A stretch of 42,422 nt of DNA from contig PXYV01000049.1 in NCBI GenBank assembly GCA_003023745.1, positions 1 to 42,422 of the forward strand, written 5' to 3'. Position numbers and translations under genes: made by a program. This document shows, in pieces, positions 27,509 through 35,614 of this stretch; position 1 is the stretch's first letter; each line of letters starts with the position of its first letter. Source of the DNA: Sulfobacillus acidophilus. GTDB lineage: Bacteria > Bacillota > Sulfobacillia > Sulfobacillales > Sulfobacillaceae. The notes under the pieces are model-generated. The model made no database searches. It worked only from the letters and a program-made list of their open reading frames with translations, and was not told where the DNA came from.

Positions 27509-28564
27509 TTAGTAAACGTATCCGCCGAAGGCACCATGAAGACCAAATGTCCAGCCCCACGGACCAAACCCAAGTCCGGGGAAGCCGCCGGGAAAGCCGT
27601 TACCCAAACCGATGCCGGGGAAGCCGCCGGGAAAGCCGTTACCCAAACCGATGCCGGGGAAGCCGCCGGGAAAACCCAAACCGATGCCGGGGAAGCCGCT
27701 GCCCGGAAATCCGCTACCCGGGCCGTCCCCTGATCCGGGACTCGGTGCGAGCGTGCCATAAATGGTGTTGACGGTCAGCGTGTCAGCCGAAATGTTTACT
27801 GTCGGTGCCGCGACCAGAGTTGGACCCTGTTGTAAGCCAATCGTGACCAAGCTCGAGGCAGGCATGGCGGCCAGCGCTTGACCATCAGCCATGAGGTTGG
27901 TCATCGTTGTGGACTCTACTGGCGCCAACGGCACAATCCGACTGTTATTGGTGCTTGGCGCTTCCGTAATCCAGTCCGCCGAGGTCTCGATGGCTTGGGA
28001 TTGGGTGGCAGACAACGTCACGGTATGGCTGATGAGTGGCGTAGAGCTGCCGCTTTCCACCAGCGCCACAGTCCATTTATCGGTGGTGCCACTGACCGGC
28101 GTGATGCTCGCGGTGACGGTTTTCCCGGCAGCCACCGTTGCACCTTCAACTGCAGCGCTGGGGAGTTTTTCCCAAAACACCGTCGTGACCGGGTCCCCTT
28201 GTTGATTGGGTGTCGTGATCGTCCCCACCTGTAAAAGAGAACTCGTGTTCACGCCGCCCAATCCCACCCACTCGGCTACGGCACTTTGCGCAGACGGAGT
28301 GCTCGCAAAACTTGTCGGCACGGTCCAACTGGCCGAGACAGACGTCTCCGGTTTCCCTTCTTGCACCAAACCCGCCCAATTTTCGGATATTTGGTCGAGA
28401 GATGTCGTGGACGAGGTGCTGGAGCGGCGGACGGCGACTGGTATGCGTGCTACGTATGTACTGGCCGTGACCGCTGGTGTGGCGCTTGCGGCACCGGTTT
28501 GGGCAAATCCCAAGCCCGCCATGAGAAAGATGGGCAAGGACAACGAAAGAGTGCGCAATATCAT
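27509..28564 (-). CDS. Secreted G1-family glutamic peptidase (eqolisin-like) with Gly/Pro-rich tail
   Basis: 351 residues; ATG at 28564 after AGGGGTGA. A signal peptide covers ~1-27. The body has the G1 pattern: 'SENWAGLVQ', 'SVSASWTVP', 'VAEWVGLGG', 'LLQVGTI' and 'WTVALVESGSS', then 'ADWITEAPS'. In the fungal enzymes the catalytic pair is Gln and Glu; the Gln of LLQVG and the Glu of ALVESG are the matching residues. These peptidases work at very low pH, fitting an acidophile. From ~275 the protein changes into repeats of a 13-residue Gly-Phe-Pro unit and ends with an aromatic, Gly-rich stretch that may bind a surface. Single gene, own promoter region. Confidence 0.82.
   Translation of the reverse strand: MILRTLSLSLPIFLMAGLGFAQTGAASATPAVTASTYVARIPVAVRRSSTSSTTSLDQISENWAGLVQEGKPETSVSASWTVPTSFASTPSAQSAVAEWVGLGGVNTSSLLQVGTITTPNQQGDPVTTVFWEKLPSAAVEGATVAAGKTVTASITPVSGTTDKWTVALVESGSSTPLISHTVTLSATQSQAIETSADWITEAPSTNNSRIVPLAPVESTTMTNLMADGQALAAMPASSLVTIGLQQGPTLVAAPTVNISADTLTVNTIYGTLAPSPGSGDGPGSGFPGSGFPGIGLGFPGGFPGIGLGNGFPGGFPGIGLGNGFPGGFPGLGFGPWGWTFGLHGAFGGYVY
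27576..27725. repeat. 39-base tandem repeats encoding the peptidase tail
   Basis: Two near-exact 39-base units (27576-27614, 27615-27653), a 33-base shortened unit, and a diverged partial one. All are in frame with the minus-strand peptidase gene and encode GFPGGFPGIGLGN-type units. Length can vary by slippage without breaking the frame. Confidence 0.85.
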
Positions 28565-28612
28565 CCTAAATCACCCCTAAGATAAACTCTAGTTGCAGTA
28601 AATCATGGAAAT

Positions 28613-28629
28613 GTTACCAACCTGTTACC
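28613..28629. promoter_or_regulatory. Direct repeat upstream of the G1 peptidase gene
   Basis: GTTACC occurs at 28613-28618 and 28624-28629, exactly 11 bases apart (one helical turn), about 50-65 bases upstream of the peptidase start. Direct repeats at this spacing are the typical binding pattern of OmpR/PhoB-type regulators. Confidence 0.4.
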
Positions 28630-28843
28630 ATCAAAAGAATTCCAACACTTTTCGGCAGGCCAGGGTACGTATTTGGGCCTTTCGGATTAAAGGTAGGCGA
28701 TGTGCCGCGCGGCCAGTATAATGACTTGTATGACTGTGATCACAGGCAGGAAGGGAGGGCACGGGTTTTGATGCGGCGGTGTGGTACGGCGATGAATCGT
28801 TTTGTTGCACTGCCTGCGAAGCATTTGAGCAAAGCCCGTACAC

Positions 28844-29260
28844 ATGATATTTCACGGATATGACACCGTCATGTTTGGCGACGTTGACGCCTCGGGCATT
28901 GGCCATTTTGCCCATCAAGTTCATTTTTTGGAGCGGGCCGAGTTTCAATTTATGGAACATCTACACCTTGACCCGCGTCACTGGTTTTTAACGCAATATC
29001 TTTTCCCACGGGTGCATCTTGAGGTGGATTACGTGTCGCCGTTGCGCTTTGGCGATAACATGCGGTTTGACGTCCAAATTGGACATTTGGGCAATACGTC
29101 GTATGCGCTGCACGTTGATGTGATCAATCTGACCACTCAGCAAAGCACCATGAGCGCCGCCGTGACGATAGTCGTGCTAGATTCCGCCTCGCGTCGGCCC
29201 TGCCCGATTCCTGTGGAAATGCGCACCGCGTTTGAACCCTATCTGATGACGTCGAGTTAG
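28844..29260 (+). CDS. Acyl-CoA thioesterase, 4-hydroxybenzoyl-CoA (YbgC) hot-dog type
   Basis: 138 residues, ATG at 28844 with no strong ribosome site. The hot-dog fold begins 'HGYDTVMFGDVDASGIGHFA'; Asp15 in D-A-S-G matches the catalytic Asp of the 4HBT family. 'HLEVDYVSPLRFGDNMRFDV' is the typical central strand. It would hydrolyse an acyl- or aroyl-CoA. Its 3' end overlaps by four bases that of a convergent thioesterase of a different branch. Confidence 0.8.
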   Translation: MIFHGYDTVMFGDVDASGIGHFAHQVHFLERAEFQFMEHLHLDPRHWFLTQYLFPRVHLEVDYVSPLRFGDNMRFDVQIGHLGNTSYALHVDVINLTTQQSTMSAAVTIVVLDSASRRPCPIPVEMRTAFEPYLMTSS

Positions 29261-29664
29261 CGTCGGGCAGCTTGTTTCGCTGCAATTCGGCGCTCCAGCT
29301 CGACCCTGGGCAGGCAAAAACGGCTATGTTGAGCTAAACCCACCAGTTCCTGATCGTCGTAGACCGTCACCTCAAAATCCACTTTTTGCCGGTCAACACC
29401 CACCACCGTGGCTTGGGCCCAGACATGAAAGCCGACTGGAGTGGGGCGCAAGTGCTGAAGGGTTGCCGACATGCCAAGGCTGACCCAGTCGTTGGGCAAA
29501 ACCTCGATGAGGGCATTGTGAGCGGCTACTTCCATCAAGTCCAACAGCATGGGCGTCGCCAGCACGCGCACGCCGGGATTGCCGAGCGCTTCTGCAAGAT
29601 GCTGCGTACCAACAGTCCAATGCGCCGTGCCGATTAAGCCGATTTGAGGTTGAAATTGCTCCAA
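29257..29664 (-). CDS. Thioesterase, fluoroacetyl-CoA thioesterase (FlK)-like hot-dog protein
   Basis: 135 residues, probable TTG start at 29664 after GTGAGGA. The pattern 'GVRVLATPMLLDLMEVAAHN' and 'MSATLQHLRPTPVGFHVWAQ' matches the FlK branch. Thr37, Glu45 and His71 have exactly the spacing of the FlK catalytic trio Thr42/Glu50/His76. Most such proteins are general short-chain acyl-CoA thioesterases, not fluoroacetate-resistance enzymes; the Phe lid residue of FlK is not evident. It follows the lipoprotein gene by 115 bases on the same strand and may be co-transcribed. Confidence 0.8.
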   Translation of the reverse strand: MEQFQPQIGLIGTAHWTVGTQHLAEALGNPGVRVLATPMLLDLMEVAAHNALIEVLPNDWVSLGMSATLQHLRPTPVGFHVWAQATVVGVDRQKVDFEVTVYDDQELVGLAQHSRFCLPRVELERRIAAKQAARR

Positions 29665-29779
29665 TCATCCTCACCTCTCCTTGATGTTTTGCCTTGTGCT
29701 GACGCCAACGGTCGGTGCTCCGGACGTCACTTAGGGTGTTGCCTTGATCAACGCGGTCGACCCGGAGTATCCGTTTCCA

Positions 29780-30481
29780 TTAGACCGAAAAGGTAGCAAT
29801 GGCGCCATTGATGCCTGCAATGTGGACGTCATATTGAGAGCTTGGCGCCACTTCCACTGTGAAGTCGCCCGATACGGACGCGCCTGACGGGACTCTCACC
29901 ACCACGGCTTGCGGATGTGTAGGCACAATTGGATAGGGGAACAGCGAGTTGCTGGGGGTGATTCCCGTCATGTCAAAATCGTTTAAGGACGAAGACGCCG
30001 CACTCGTGCTGGGAGTCACGACCAGGTCGGCCAAGGGAAACAAAATCATGGCGGTCGTGGGGTTTCGCAGCGTAACATTAATCAAGTACACATAGTCGGT
30101 TTGGCTGTTCACGGCGGCAGTGCCGTCTAGTTGCACCGTATTGACGGTGGCCTGCACTTGATTGGCACTGGCGACACCGCCCGCTGGCGGCACCGACGTG
30201 AGGACCGGTGATGCCGGTGTGCTCGGCGACTGTACGGGCACCGAACTGGTGGAGGTTGGGGCAACCGTCGTTGTACTCGTTGAGGGCGAGACCGATGGAG
30301 ACGGAGATGCGGATGCGGATGGGGATGGGGAAGAACTGGTGGTGACCGTGCTCTTATGATGTGTCTTTTGATGGTGATGGGCCAATGCCTGGGGGGTGAG
30401 CTGTTGGCCGCATCCCACCGCTATTAGCATCATCGGAAGTGACACTGCCAAAAGCCGCCATGCCATCGACCGCTGCTTCAT
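29780..30481 (-). CDS. Secreted lipoprotein with Ser/Thr/Pro-rich linker
   Basis: 233 residues. A signal peptide ends in the lipobox LIAVGC, so the mature protein should be lipid-anchored at Cys24. A His/Lys-rich stretch and then ~60 residues of Ser/Thr/Pro/Ala (for example SPSPSASASPSPSVSPS) form a flexible, wall-spanning linker. The remaining ~120 residues look like a beta-sandwich ('LINVTLRNPTTAMILFPLAD'), as in DUF4352-like proteins, with no catalytic motif. Its start codon is two bases after the stop of the large GH18 gene and its ribosome site lies inside that gene's last codons, so translation is coupled. It may hold the GH18 protein at the cell surface; this is inference. Confidence 0.75.
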   Translation of the reverse strand: MKQRSMAWRLLAVSLPMMLIAVGCGQQLTPQALAHHHQKTHHKSTVTTSSSPSPSASASPSPSVSPSTSTTTVAPTSTSSVPVQSPSTPASPVLTSVPPAGGVASANQVQATVNTVQLDGTAAVNSQTDYVYLINVTLRNPTTAMILFPLADLVVTPSTSAASSSLNDFDMTGITPSNSLFPYPIVPTHPQAVVVRVPSGASVSGDFTVEVAPSSQYDVHIAGINGAIATFSV

Positions 30482-30483
30482 CG

Positions 30484-33400
30484 CTAATTCCCCCCTTGTT
30501 GTCCGTGCGCAATCGACACAGTGCTTTCCAACGTCTGCCAGAAGTCACTCGTTTCAAACGGTAAACGCCAAACCGCCATTCCGCCCAAATTGTCTGCCAC
30601 CGCCACTTGCTCCACCAGAGTTTGCATCGACTGCGTGGTATCCAGCCAATATTGATACTCTCCTAACCCCCATTGTTGGATCACCTTTTGTAACGCGGCC
30701 TGGGTGGCGGCATCGTAAACGCCCGGAGTGGCACCCTTCACGTCGAAATCTTGTTGGAACTGCGTGACGGCCTCGGCTGTTAACGGGCCATAATGCCCAT
30801 CTTGGGCCAAATTGAGAAAGCTCGGCACCGTCTCTTGATTGTCTACAGCATAACGCACCAGAATATAGTTCAGCAATCCTTGTAAATTTTGGACTTGGGG
30901 CATGAAGGTGGCTTCGTCCGCCGTTGATAACACGTCAGTTGGGGCGACCGCCTCGCCATTCGGGTTCACGGTCCAGTCGCCGTTGGCGTTCACATATTCG
31001 TCCGTCATGAATATTTCCGACTGGTCGGCAGGATCCCAGACTGGTACGATCGAGGGGTTGGCCTTTAATAGTTGTTGTACTTGGGCATCACTGACGTACG
31101 AATCGCTGCCCAACGGGGCGCCTTGGTCGAGACCGCTATTATTAAAGGACCAGTAGTCCCCATAAGGCCCAAACCCCATGATGATTTGCGCGGGATTGAC
31201 GCCATCGCTAATGGCGGTCTGGTACACACCCGACATCCACGCCAAACTTGCATCGGGGCCTGCCTCTGTCACATCGTCGGATTTGCCGTAAGTCATGATG
31301 TTAATGTAATTGACGTAGGGCGCGATAGCCGTCAGATTGTAGGGGCTATGGGGGTAGAAGGCAGCATAGGTGTCGACCATGAGACCTTTTCCGGCAGAAT
31401 GCAAAGCCGGACCCAATTGCGCCAAAAAATTTGTAAATTGCTGAGCGGCCTGGGCCATGGACAGGCCGTTAAACTGGCTAGGCTCAAAATCGATGGTAAT
31501 CCCATCGTAGTCGTTCTGAACCGCATCGGACACCAGCTGTCTGACGGTGAGGGCAATGTTGCTGGCATTTTGAAATGGTCCCACCGAGGTAGCCCCGATC
31601 ATTGGCCACACCTGCACCCCTTCGCTGTGGGCTTGCGACACCACCCCGGCAAAGCCGCTGGGCGGCGAACCCGGACTCCATTGAAGGGTCGTCGGATTTT
31701 GCTGCTCATAGTACCAGGTAGGCACAATGGCCGAGAGGCCGGCGGCGTTGTCTAGCAACGTGGTAAACGAACCATCGTAGTTGGGCATGAAGCTGCCGTA
31801 CGCCATCGAGAAAAATCCACCGGCCGATGGGGTGACTGTTTGGGCGGGCTGTGCGCTCATCGCGAGCGATACCGCACCGGGCGCCGTGGCCCCGGCAAGG
31901 GCATCGCCGAAGCTATAGATTTGTCCCGTGGACGTTAGGACACTGTATCCTGCTTGGTCGGGGGTGACGGCCAAACTTACCGCTTTTCCCGCGCCTAACT
32001 GCGCAGCGCTTAACTGACCAAAGGATTGGGCATTGCCTTGCGTGACAACGACACCATTTTGCAAAAGGATCCAATATCCTTGACCCGTTGTGGTCGGCAC
32101 TAACGAAATGGCGGAGGTTGTCGGGTCGCCCACGGCCGGAGGAATTGCAGCCGAGCCAATAGCCGGGCCGATCGGCGCCTTGCCTAGTGACGAGACGTTG
32201 TGAATATGTTTCCATTGAAATCCTATGGCGTTGAAAAGGCGTGCGCTGGCAATGTGACAAAGCTGGCCATTCTCATCGACGTAGACCTGACCGGTGCTGC
32301 TTAGGCGCCACAACGTACCGTCCGCCAACAATAGGGTCGGGGTGGTGATGGGGGATCCGAGCGGGTAGGCGGGGAGCGCTGATACGGTATTAACGGCATT
32401 CCATTGTAATCCCATAGAGCGGAACACGGCCCCGGTCGCGATCGCGTCCAATGTTCCATTGTCGAGCACGTAGACCGTGGAATGCCCTTGGACACGATAG
32501 AGGGATCCGTTGGGCACGTACGACAGTGGCGCGGAAATCGTTGACCCCACGGGCCAATTCGGGCGTAGTGAGGAGACGGTTTGGACTTGCGTGGTGGGAA
32601 TATGGGACGCCTTGAAAATGGTTGGGGAGGCAAATGGATGTATCAGACCGTCTTGAACCCAGTAGAGATTGGTACTGTTGGCGACGGCCAGCACGGTTCC
32701 ATCAGCATATGGGACCACCAGAGGCGGGCCAAGCGTATAACCGGCTAGGCTGGGGACCCGTTTGACATCTGCCATGGTGTAGCCCATGCCCTTTAGCACC
32801 GCGATGTTGGGCACACTGTACACGGTTCCATGCTCGACTAAAAACACTGATGGGCTTGACGGTACTTCAACCAGTGATCCGTTAGGATAGACGGGGGCGG
32901 TTGCAGCCTCCGAAACGTTGGCGGACCCGAAGTTTTGAGCGTCTCCAAAGGCATATACAGTGCCGTTGCTGGCGAGAACCCAATATCCAGTGCCGCTTGG
33001 TGTCACGGCCATAGCAGAAGCTTGAATGGGCGATGAGACGCTTCCATAATTAGTTGCCTGGCCCAACGTGTACACCGTGCCGGTGCTGCTTAAAACATAC
33101 ACGCCGCTGCCTGAAGGAGTGGGCGCCATCGCCACCGCGGTGATACTTGCATTCACCGCACCGAATGAGGCCGCATCGCCAAATCCATAAACGCTGCCAC
33201 TTTGGGTCAAGATCCAATAACCCTTATTGTCTAACGTCGGTACGAGCTCCACCGCAGCCGAAGCTGGCGGATTAGGTAAGGTTTGAAGATCTCCATACGT
33301 GGGAATGGCACCATGGGCTGTAACCACACCATTGCTGGTTAGGGTATAATATCCGCGTTCAACGCCGGTGAACGCCATTGAGGCCTCGGTGCCATCGGAA

Positions 33401-33681
33401 GCGACAACCGCCAATGTACCCGGACCGGCCAGCGCGGAAAGGTCAATCGTAATCGTTGTGTTGGCCCAACTCACAATCGTCGCGGACGATCCGTCCAAGG
33501 AGACGGTTCCGGCTGTCGTGCCAAAGTTCGTGCCCACAAGGGTTAAAGTGGTTTGATTGGTTCCGATTGTGTAGCGGCTGATAATGGGGGTTGACTGCGC
33601 GAAAGCCAACCCTGAAAAGAACAAGATACAAAGTGTGGACATCAGCGTTGCCAACAGTTTGCTTGTGGATATCCCAGGCAT
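30484..33681 (-). CDS. Secreted multidomain GH18 protein, larger paralogue with extra wall-type repeats
   Basis: 1065 residues; ATG at 33681 behind TAGGAGGG. Same plan as the protein at 24781-27324: signal peptide (~1-28), IPT-like domain, 'GYWILTQSGSVYGFGDAASF' propeller-like repeats, then GH18 with catalytic Glu733 in 'DGITIDFEP', and a PG-binding-like segment near 955-990 ('DGHYGPLTAEAVTQFQQDF') before the last strand 'GMAVWRLPFE'. Strand 6 again lacks the MxYD Asp (MTYGK). It has an extra insert at about 280-520: four copies of a ~60-residue unit like 'STVYVLDNGTLDAIATGAVF', similar to repeats of actinobacterial surface proteins. First gene of an operon with the lipoprotein. Confidence 0.82.
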   Translation of the reverse strand: MPGISTSKLLATLMSTLCILFFSGLAFAQSTPIISRYTIGTNQTTLTLVGTNFGTTAGTVSLDGSSATIVSWANTTITIDLSALAGPGTLAVVASDGTEASMAFTGVERGYYTLTSNGVVTAHGAIPTYGDLQTLPNPPASAAVELVPTLDNKGYWILTQSGSVYGFGDAASFGAVNASITAVAMAPTPSGSGVYVLSSTGTVYTLGQATNYGSVSSPIQASAMAVTPSGTGYWVLASNGTVYAFGDAQNFGSANVSEAATAPVYPNGSLVEVPSSPSVFLVEHGTVYSVPNIAVLKGMGYTMADVKRVPSLAGYTLGPPLVVPYADGTVLAVANSTNLYWVQDGLIHPFASPTIFKASHIPTTQVQTVSSLRPNWPVGSTISAPLSYVPNGSLYRVQGHSTVYVLDNGTLDAIATGAVFRSMGLQWNAVNTVSALPAYPLGSPITTPTLLLADGTLWRLSSTGQVYVDENGQLCHIASARLFNAIGFQWKHIHNVSSLGKAPIGPAIGSAAIPPAVGDPTTSAISLVPTTTGQGYWILLQNGVVVTQGNAQSFGQLSAAQLGAGKAVSLAVTPDQAGYSVLTSTGQIYSFGDALAGATAPGAVSLAMSAQPAQTVTPSAGGFFSMAYGSFMPNYDGSFTTLLDNAAGLSAIVPTWYYEQQNPTTLQWSPGSPPSGFAGVVSQAHSEGVQVWPMIGATSVGPFQNASNIALTVRQLVSDAVQNDYDGITIDFEPSQFNGLSMAQAAQQFTNFLAQLGPALHSAGKGLMVDTYAAFYPHSPYNLTAIAPYVNYINIMTYGKSDDVTEAGPDASLAWMSGVYQTAISDGVNPAQIIMGFGPYGDYWSFNNSGLDQGAPLGSDSYVSDAQVQQLLKANPSIVPVWDPADQSEIFMTDEYVNANGDWTVNPNGEAVAPTDVLSTADEATFMPQVQNLQGLLNYILVRYAVDNQETVPSFLNLAQDGHYGPLTAEAVTQFQQDFDVKGATPGVYDAATQAALQKVIQQWGLGEYQYWLDTTQSMQTLVEQVAVADNLGGMAVWRLPFETSDFWQTLESTVSIAHGQQGGN

Positions 33682-33824
33682 TCAAACCCTCCTACCACCA
33701 TGCGACACTAATCCGGTATTTTAGTAACTATTAGTCGAATGACTACGATTTTCCTGCGGGTAGGGTCGATTTTTCTTAAGAAATATCGAGGGGAAGTCGG
33801 CGCCTGGCACAAATTTTTTGGTTC

Positions 33825-33844
33825 CTATCACGATATCTTGATAG
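33825..33844. promoter_or_regulatory. Candidate ArsR operator
   Basis: A perfect inverted repeat CTATCA / TGATAG (33825-33830 and 33839-33844) with an 8-base spacer, 28 bases upstream of the arsR start. ArsR proteins bind AT-rich dyads in this position. Confidence 0.5.
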
Positions 33845-33871
33845 AGTAATAACAGGAAGGGGGGATGAGGC

Positions 33872-34240
33872 GTGTATGAATCATGGGCGGAGCAGTGGCG
33901 GGTATTAGGTGACGCAACCCGACTTCACATTCTCCGTATTTTGAGCGTGCGCGACGCCTGCGTGTGCGAATTAGTGGAACTGCTGCCGGTCAGCCAGTCT
34001 GCGGTATCTCAGCATTTGCGAAAACTGAAATATGCCGGTCTGGTGCATGACTACCGAGAAAAGTCATGGATTTTTTATGGATTGCGGTCAGATATTCCGC
34101 GAGCCATCCTGGACTTGCTGGAGGAACTACCGGTGCTGGATGACGACCGGGACTGGCTCTTGCACCATCGGGTTGCGGACCACTGTAGGACGGCGGAAAA
34201 GCTTTACAGTGCCAGCTTGCGGGGTACGAGCAACCTGTGA
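33872..34240 (+). CDS. arsR: ArsR-family arsenite-responsive repressor
   Basis: 122 residues from a GTG at 33872. The winged helix reads 'WRVLGDATRLHILRILSVRD', then 'SQSAVSQHLRKLKYAGLVHD'. The recognition helix is preceded by 'ACVCEL' (Cys30, Cys32), the As(III)-binding motif of classical ArsR. Binding of arsenite releases DNA and turns on the ars genes. arsB follows 58 bases downstream. Confidence 0.93.
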   Translation: MYESWAEQWRVLGDATRLHILRILSVRDACVCELVELLPVSQSAVSQHLRKLKYAGLVHDYREKSWIFYGLRSDIPRAILDLLEELPVLDDDRDWLLHHRVADHCRTAEKLYSASLRGTSNL

Positions 34241-34298
34241 CGGACCATGGCTTGGAACAACATGTCTTACAACCTGGGGATGCGGAGGCGAGCTCGGC

Positions 34299-35594
34299 AT
34301 GGCAGTCGGCCTGGCCGTAGGTTTGTTCATTGTTGTCTTGGTGTTGATTGTCACACAGCCACGCGGTTTGTCAATTGGGTGGACGGCGGTTGGCGGCGCA
34401 GTCGTTGCGTTGATGTTGGGGATCGTGAGTTGGAACAATGTGGCCACGGTGGTTGGCATTGTCTGGGACGCCACGCTGACGTTTGTGGCCGTTATTTTAA
34501 TTTCGTTGATATTAGACGCGGTCGGTTTCTTCGAGTGGTCGGCGCTACACATGGTCCGTCTAGCTCACGGTCGCGGCCGACTCTTATTCCTATTGATTGG
34601 GATTTTAGGCGCGCTGGTAGCGATGTTTTTTGCCAATGACGGGGCCGCGCTCATTTTGACGCCGATCGTGTATGCGCAAGCCAAAGCTCTAGATTTGCCT
34701 GCCAAAGCGACGTTAGCCCTCATCATGACCAGCGGCTTTATTGCGGATACCACTTCGCTTCCTCTAGTGGTGTCAAATTTGGTAAATATCGTGTCGGCCG
34801 GATATTTTCATTTAGGATTTGGTTCGTACGCGATCCGCATGGTGCCGGTGGATCTGGTAGCTCTGGCGGCGAGTCTCGCCGTCCTTTACTTATTTTACCG
34901 ACGGGGCTTGCCGATTGACGTCCGCACGTCGGCCGTCGCGCTGCCGTCGAGCGCGATAAAAGATCACCGCGTTTTTCGTGTGGCGTGGGTTATTTTAGGG
35001 TTGCTGTTGGCTGGGTATATTGCCAGCCAGTTTCTGCACTGGCCCGTCGCGCTTTTTGCCGGTTCTGCGGCACTGGCGCTGTTAGCTGCCGCGCGCTCCA
35101 GTCCATCCGTCAATACCCTGAGCATTGTGAAAAACGCTCCGTGGAAAATTGTTGTCTTTTCGGTCGGCATGTATGTGGTCGTATTCGGCCTGCGCAATGT
35201 CGGCCTGACCCATCTCTTGGGACTGGTTTTGCATGCGTTGGCGCAACACGGATCACTTATCGGCATTATTGGAACAGGCGTGGTGGGCGCCGTGCTCTCG
35301 TCGATTATGAATAACATGCCCACGGTGCTGATCAACGCATTGGCGATTCACGATGCTGCGGTACGTCCTGCGATCGCAACGACCCTGGCATATGCTAACG
35401 TGGTGGGTTGTGATTTGGGACCTAAACTGACGCCCATTGGGTCGTTGGCGACATTGCTCTGGTTACACGTTTTAGACCGGCGTGGCGTCCGCATTACATG
35501 GGGATATTATGTGCGTGTGGGCCTGACGCTCACCATCCCGGTGCTGGTGGTGACACTGGTGGCTCTTTGGGGATGGTCGGTGCTCATTGGATAG
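34299..35594 (+). CDS. arsB: Arsenite efflux permease ArsB (ArsB/NhaD family)
   Basis: 431 residues from the ATG at 34299, about ten bases after GGAGG; the frame is open further upstream but there overlaps arsR and has no homology. About 11-12 membrane helices. Family segments: 'FFANDGAALILTPIVYAQAK', 'SGFIADTTSLPLVVSNLVNI', 'VLSSIMNNMPTVLINALAI' and 'GCDLGPKLTPIGSLATLLWL'. It expels arsenite (and antimonite) using the proton gradient, or with an ArsA ATPase, which is not encoded here. No arsenate reductase is nearby. Confidence 0.94.
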   Translation: MAVGLAVGLFIVVLVLIVTQPRGLSIGWTAVGGAVVALMLGIVSWNNVATVVGIVWDATLTFVAVILISLILDAVGFFEWSALHMVRLAHGRGRLLFLLIGILGALVAMFFANDGAALILTPIVYAQAKALDLPAKATLALIMTSGFIADTTSLPLVVSNLVNIVSAGYFHLGFGSYAIRMVPVDLVALAASLAVLYLFYRRGLPIDVRTSAVALPSSAIKDHRVFRVAWVILGLLLAGYIASQFLHWPVALFAGSAALALLAAARSSPSVNTLSIVKNAPWKIVVFSVGMYVVVFGLRNVGLTHLLGLVLHALAQHGSLIGIIGTGVVGAVLSSIMNNMPTVLINALAIHDAAVRPAIATTLAYANVVGCDLGPKLTPIGSLATLLWLHVLDRRGVRITWGYYVRVGLTLTIPVLVVTLVALWGWSVLIG

Positions 35595-35614
35595 ATGCTG
35601 TGGGGGAGGAACCG

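Noticed and set aside
27576-27725. CRISPR-like array
   Set aside because: Units are contiguous, in frame and coding, with no unique spacers and no cas genes.
27536-27771. Plus-strand frames rich in repeated Arg/Ser or Ala/Gly/Lys units, resembling a repeat protein
   Set aside because: They are the antisense of the Gly-Phe-Pro repeat tail of the minus-strand G1 peptidase and have no ribosome site.
31072-31755. 227-codon plus-strand frame
   Set aside because: Antisense of the GH18 domain; no ribosome site and no recognisable domain.
34032-34298. N-terminal extension of ArsB
   Set aside because: Overlaps arsR in another frame and lacks similarity; normal ArsB length is reached from 34299.
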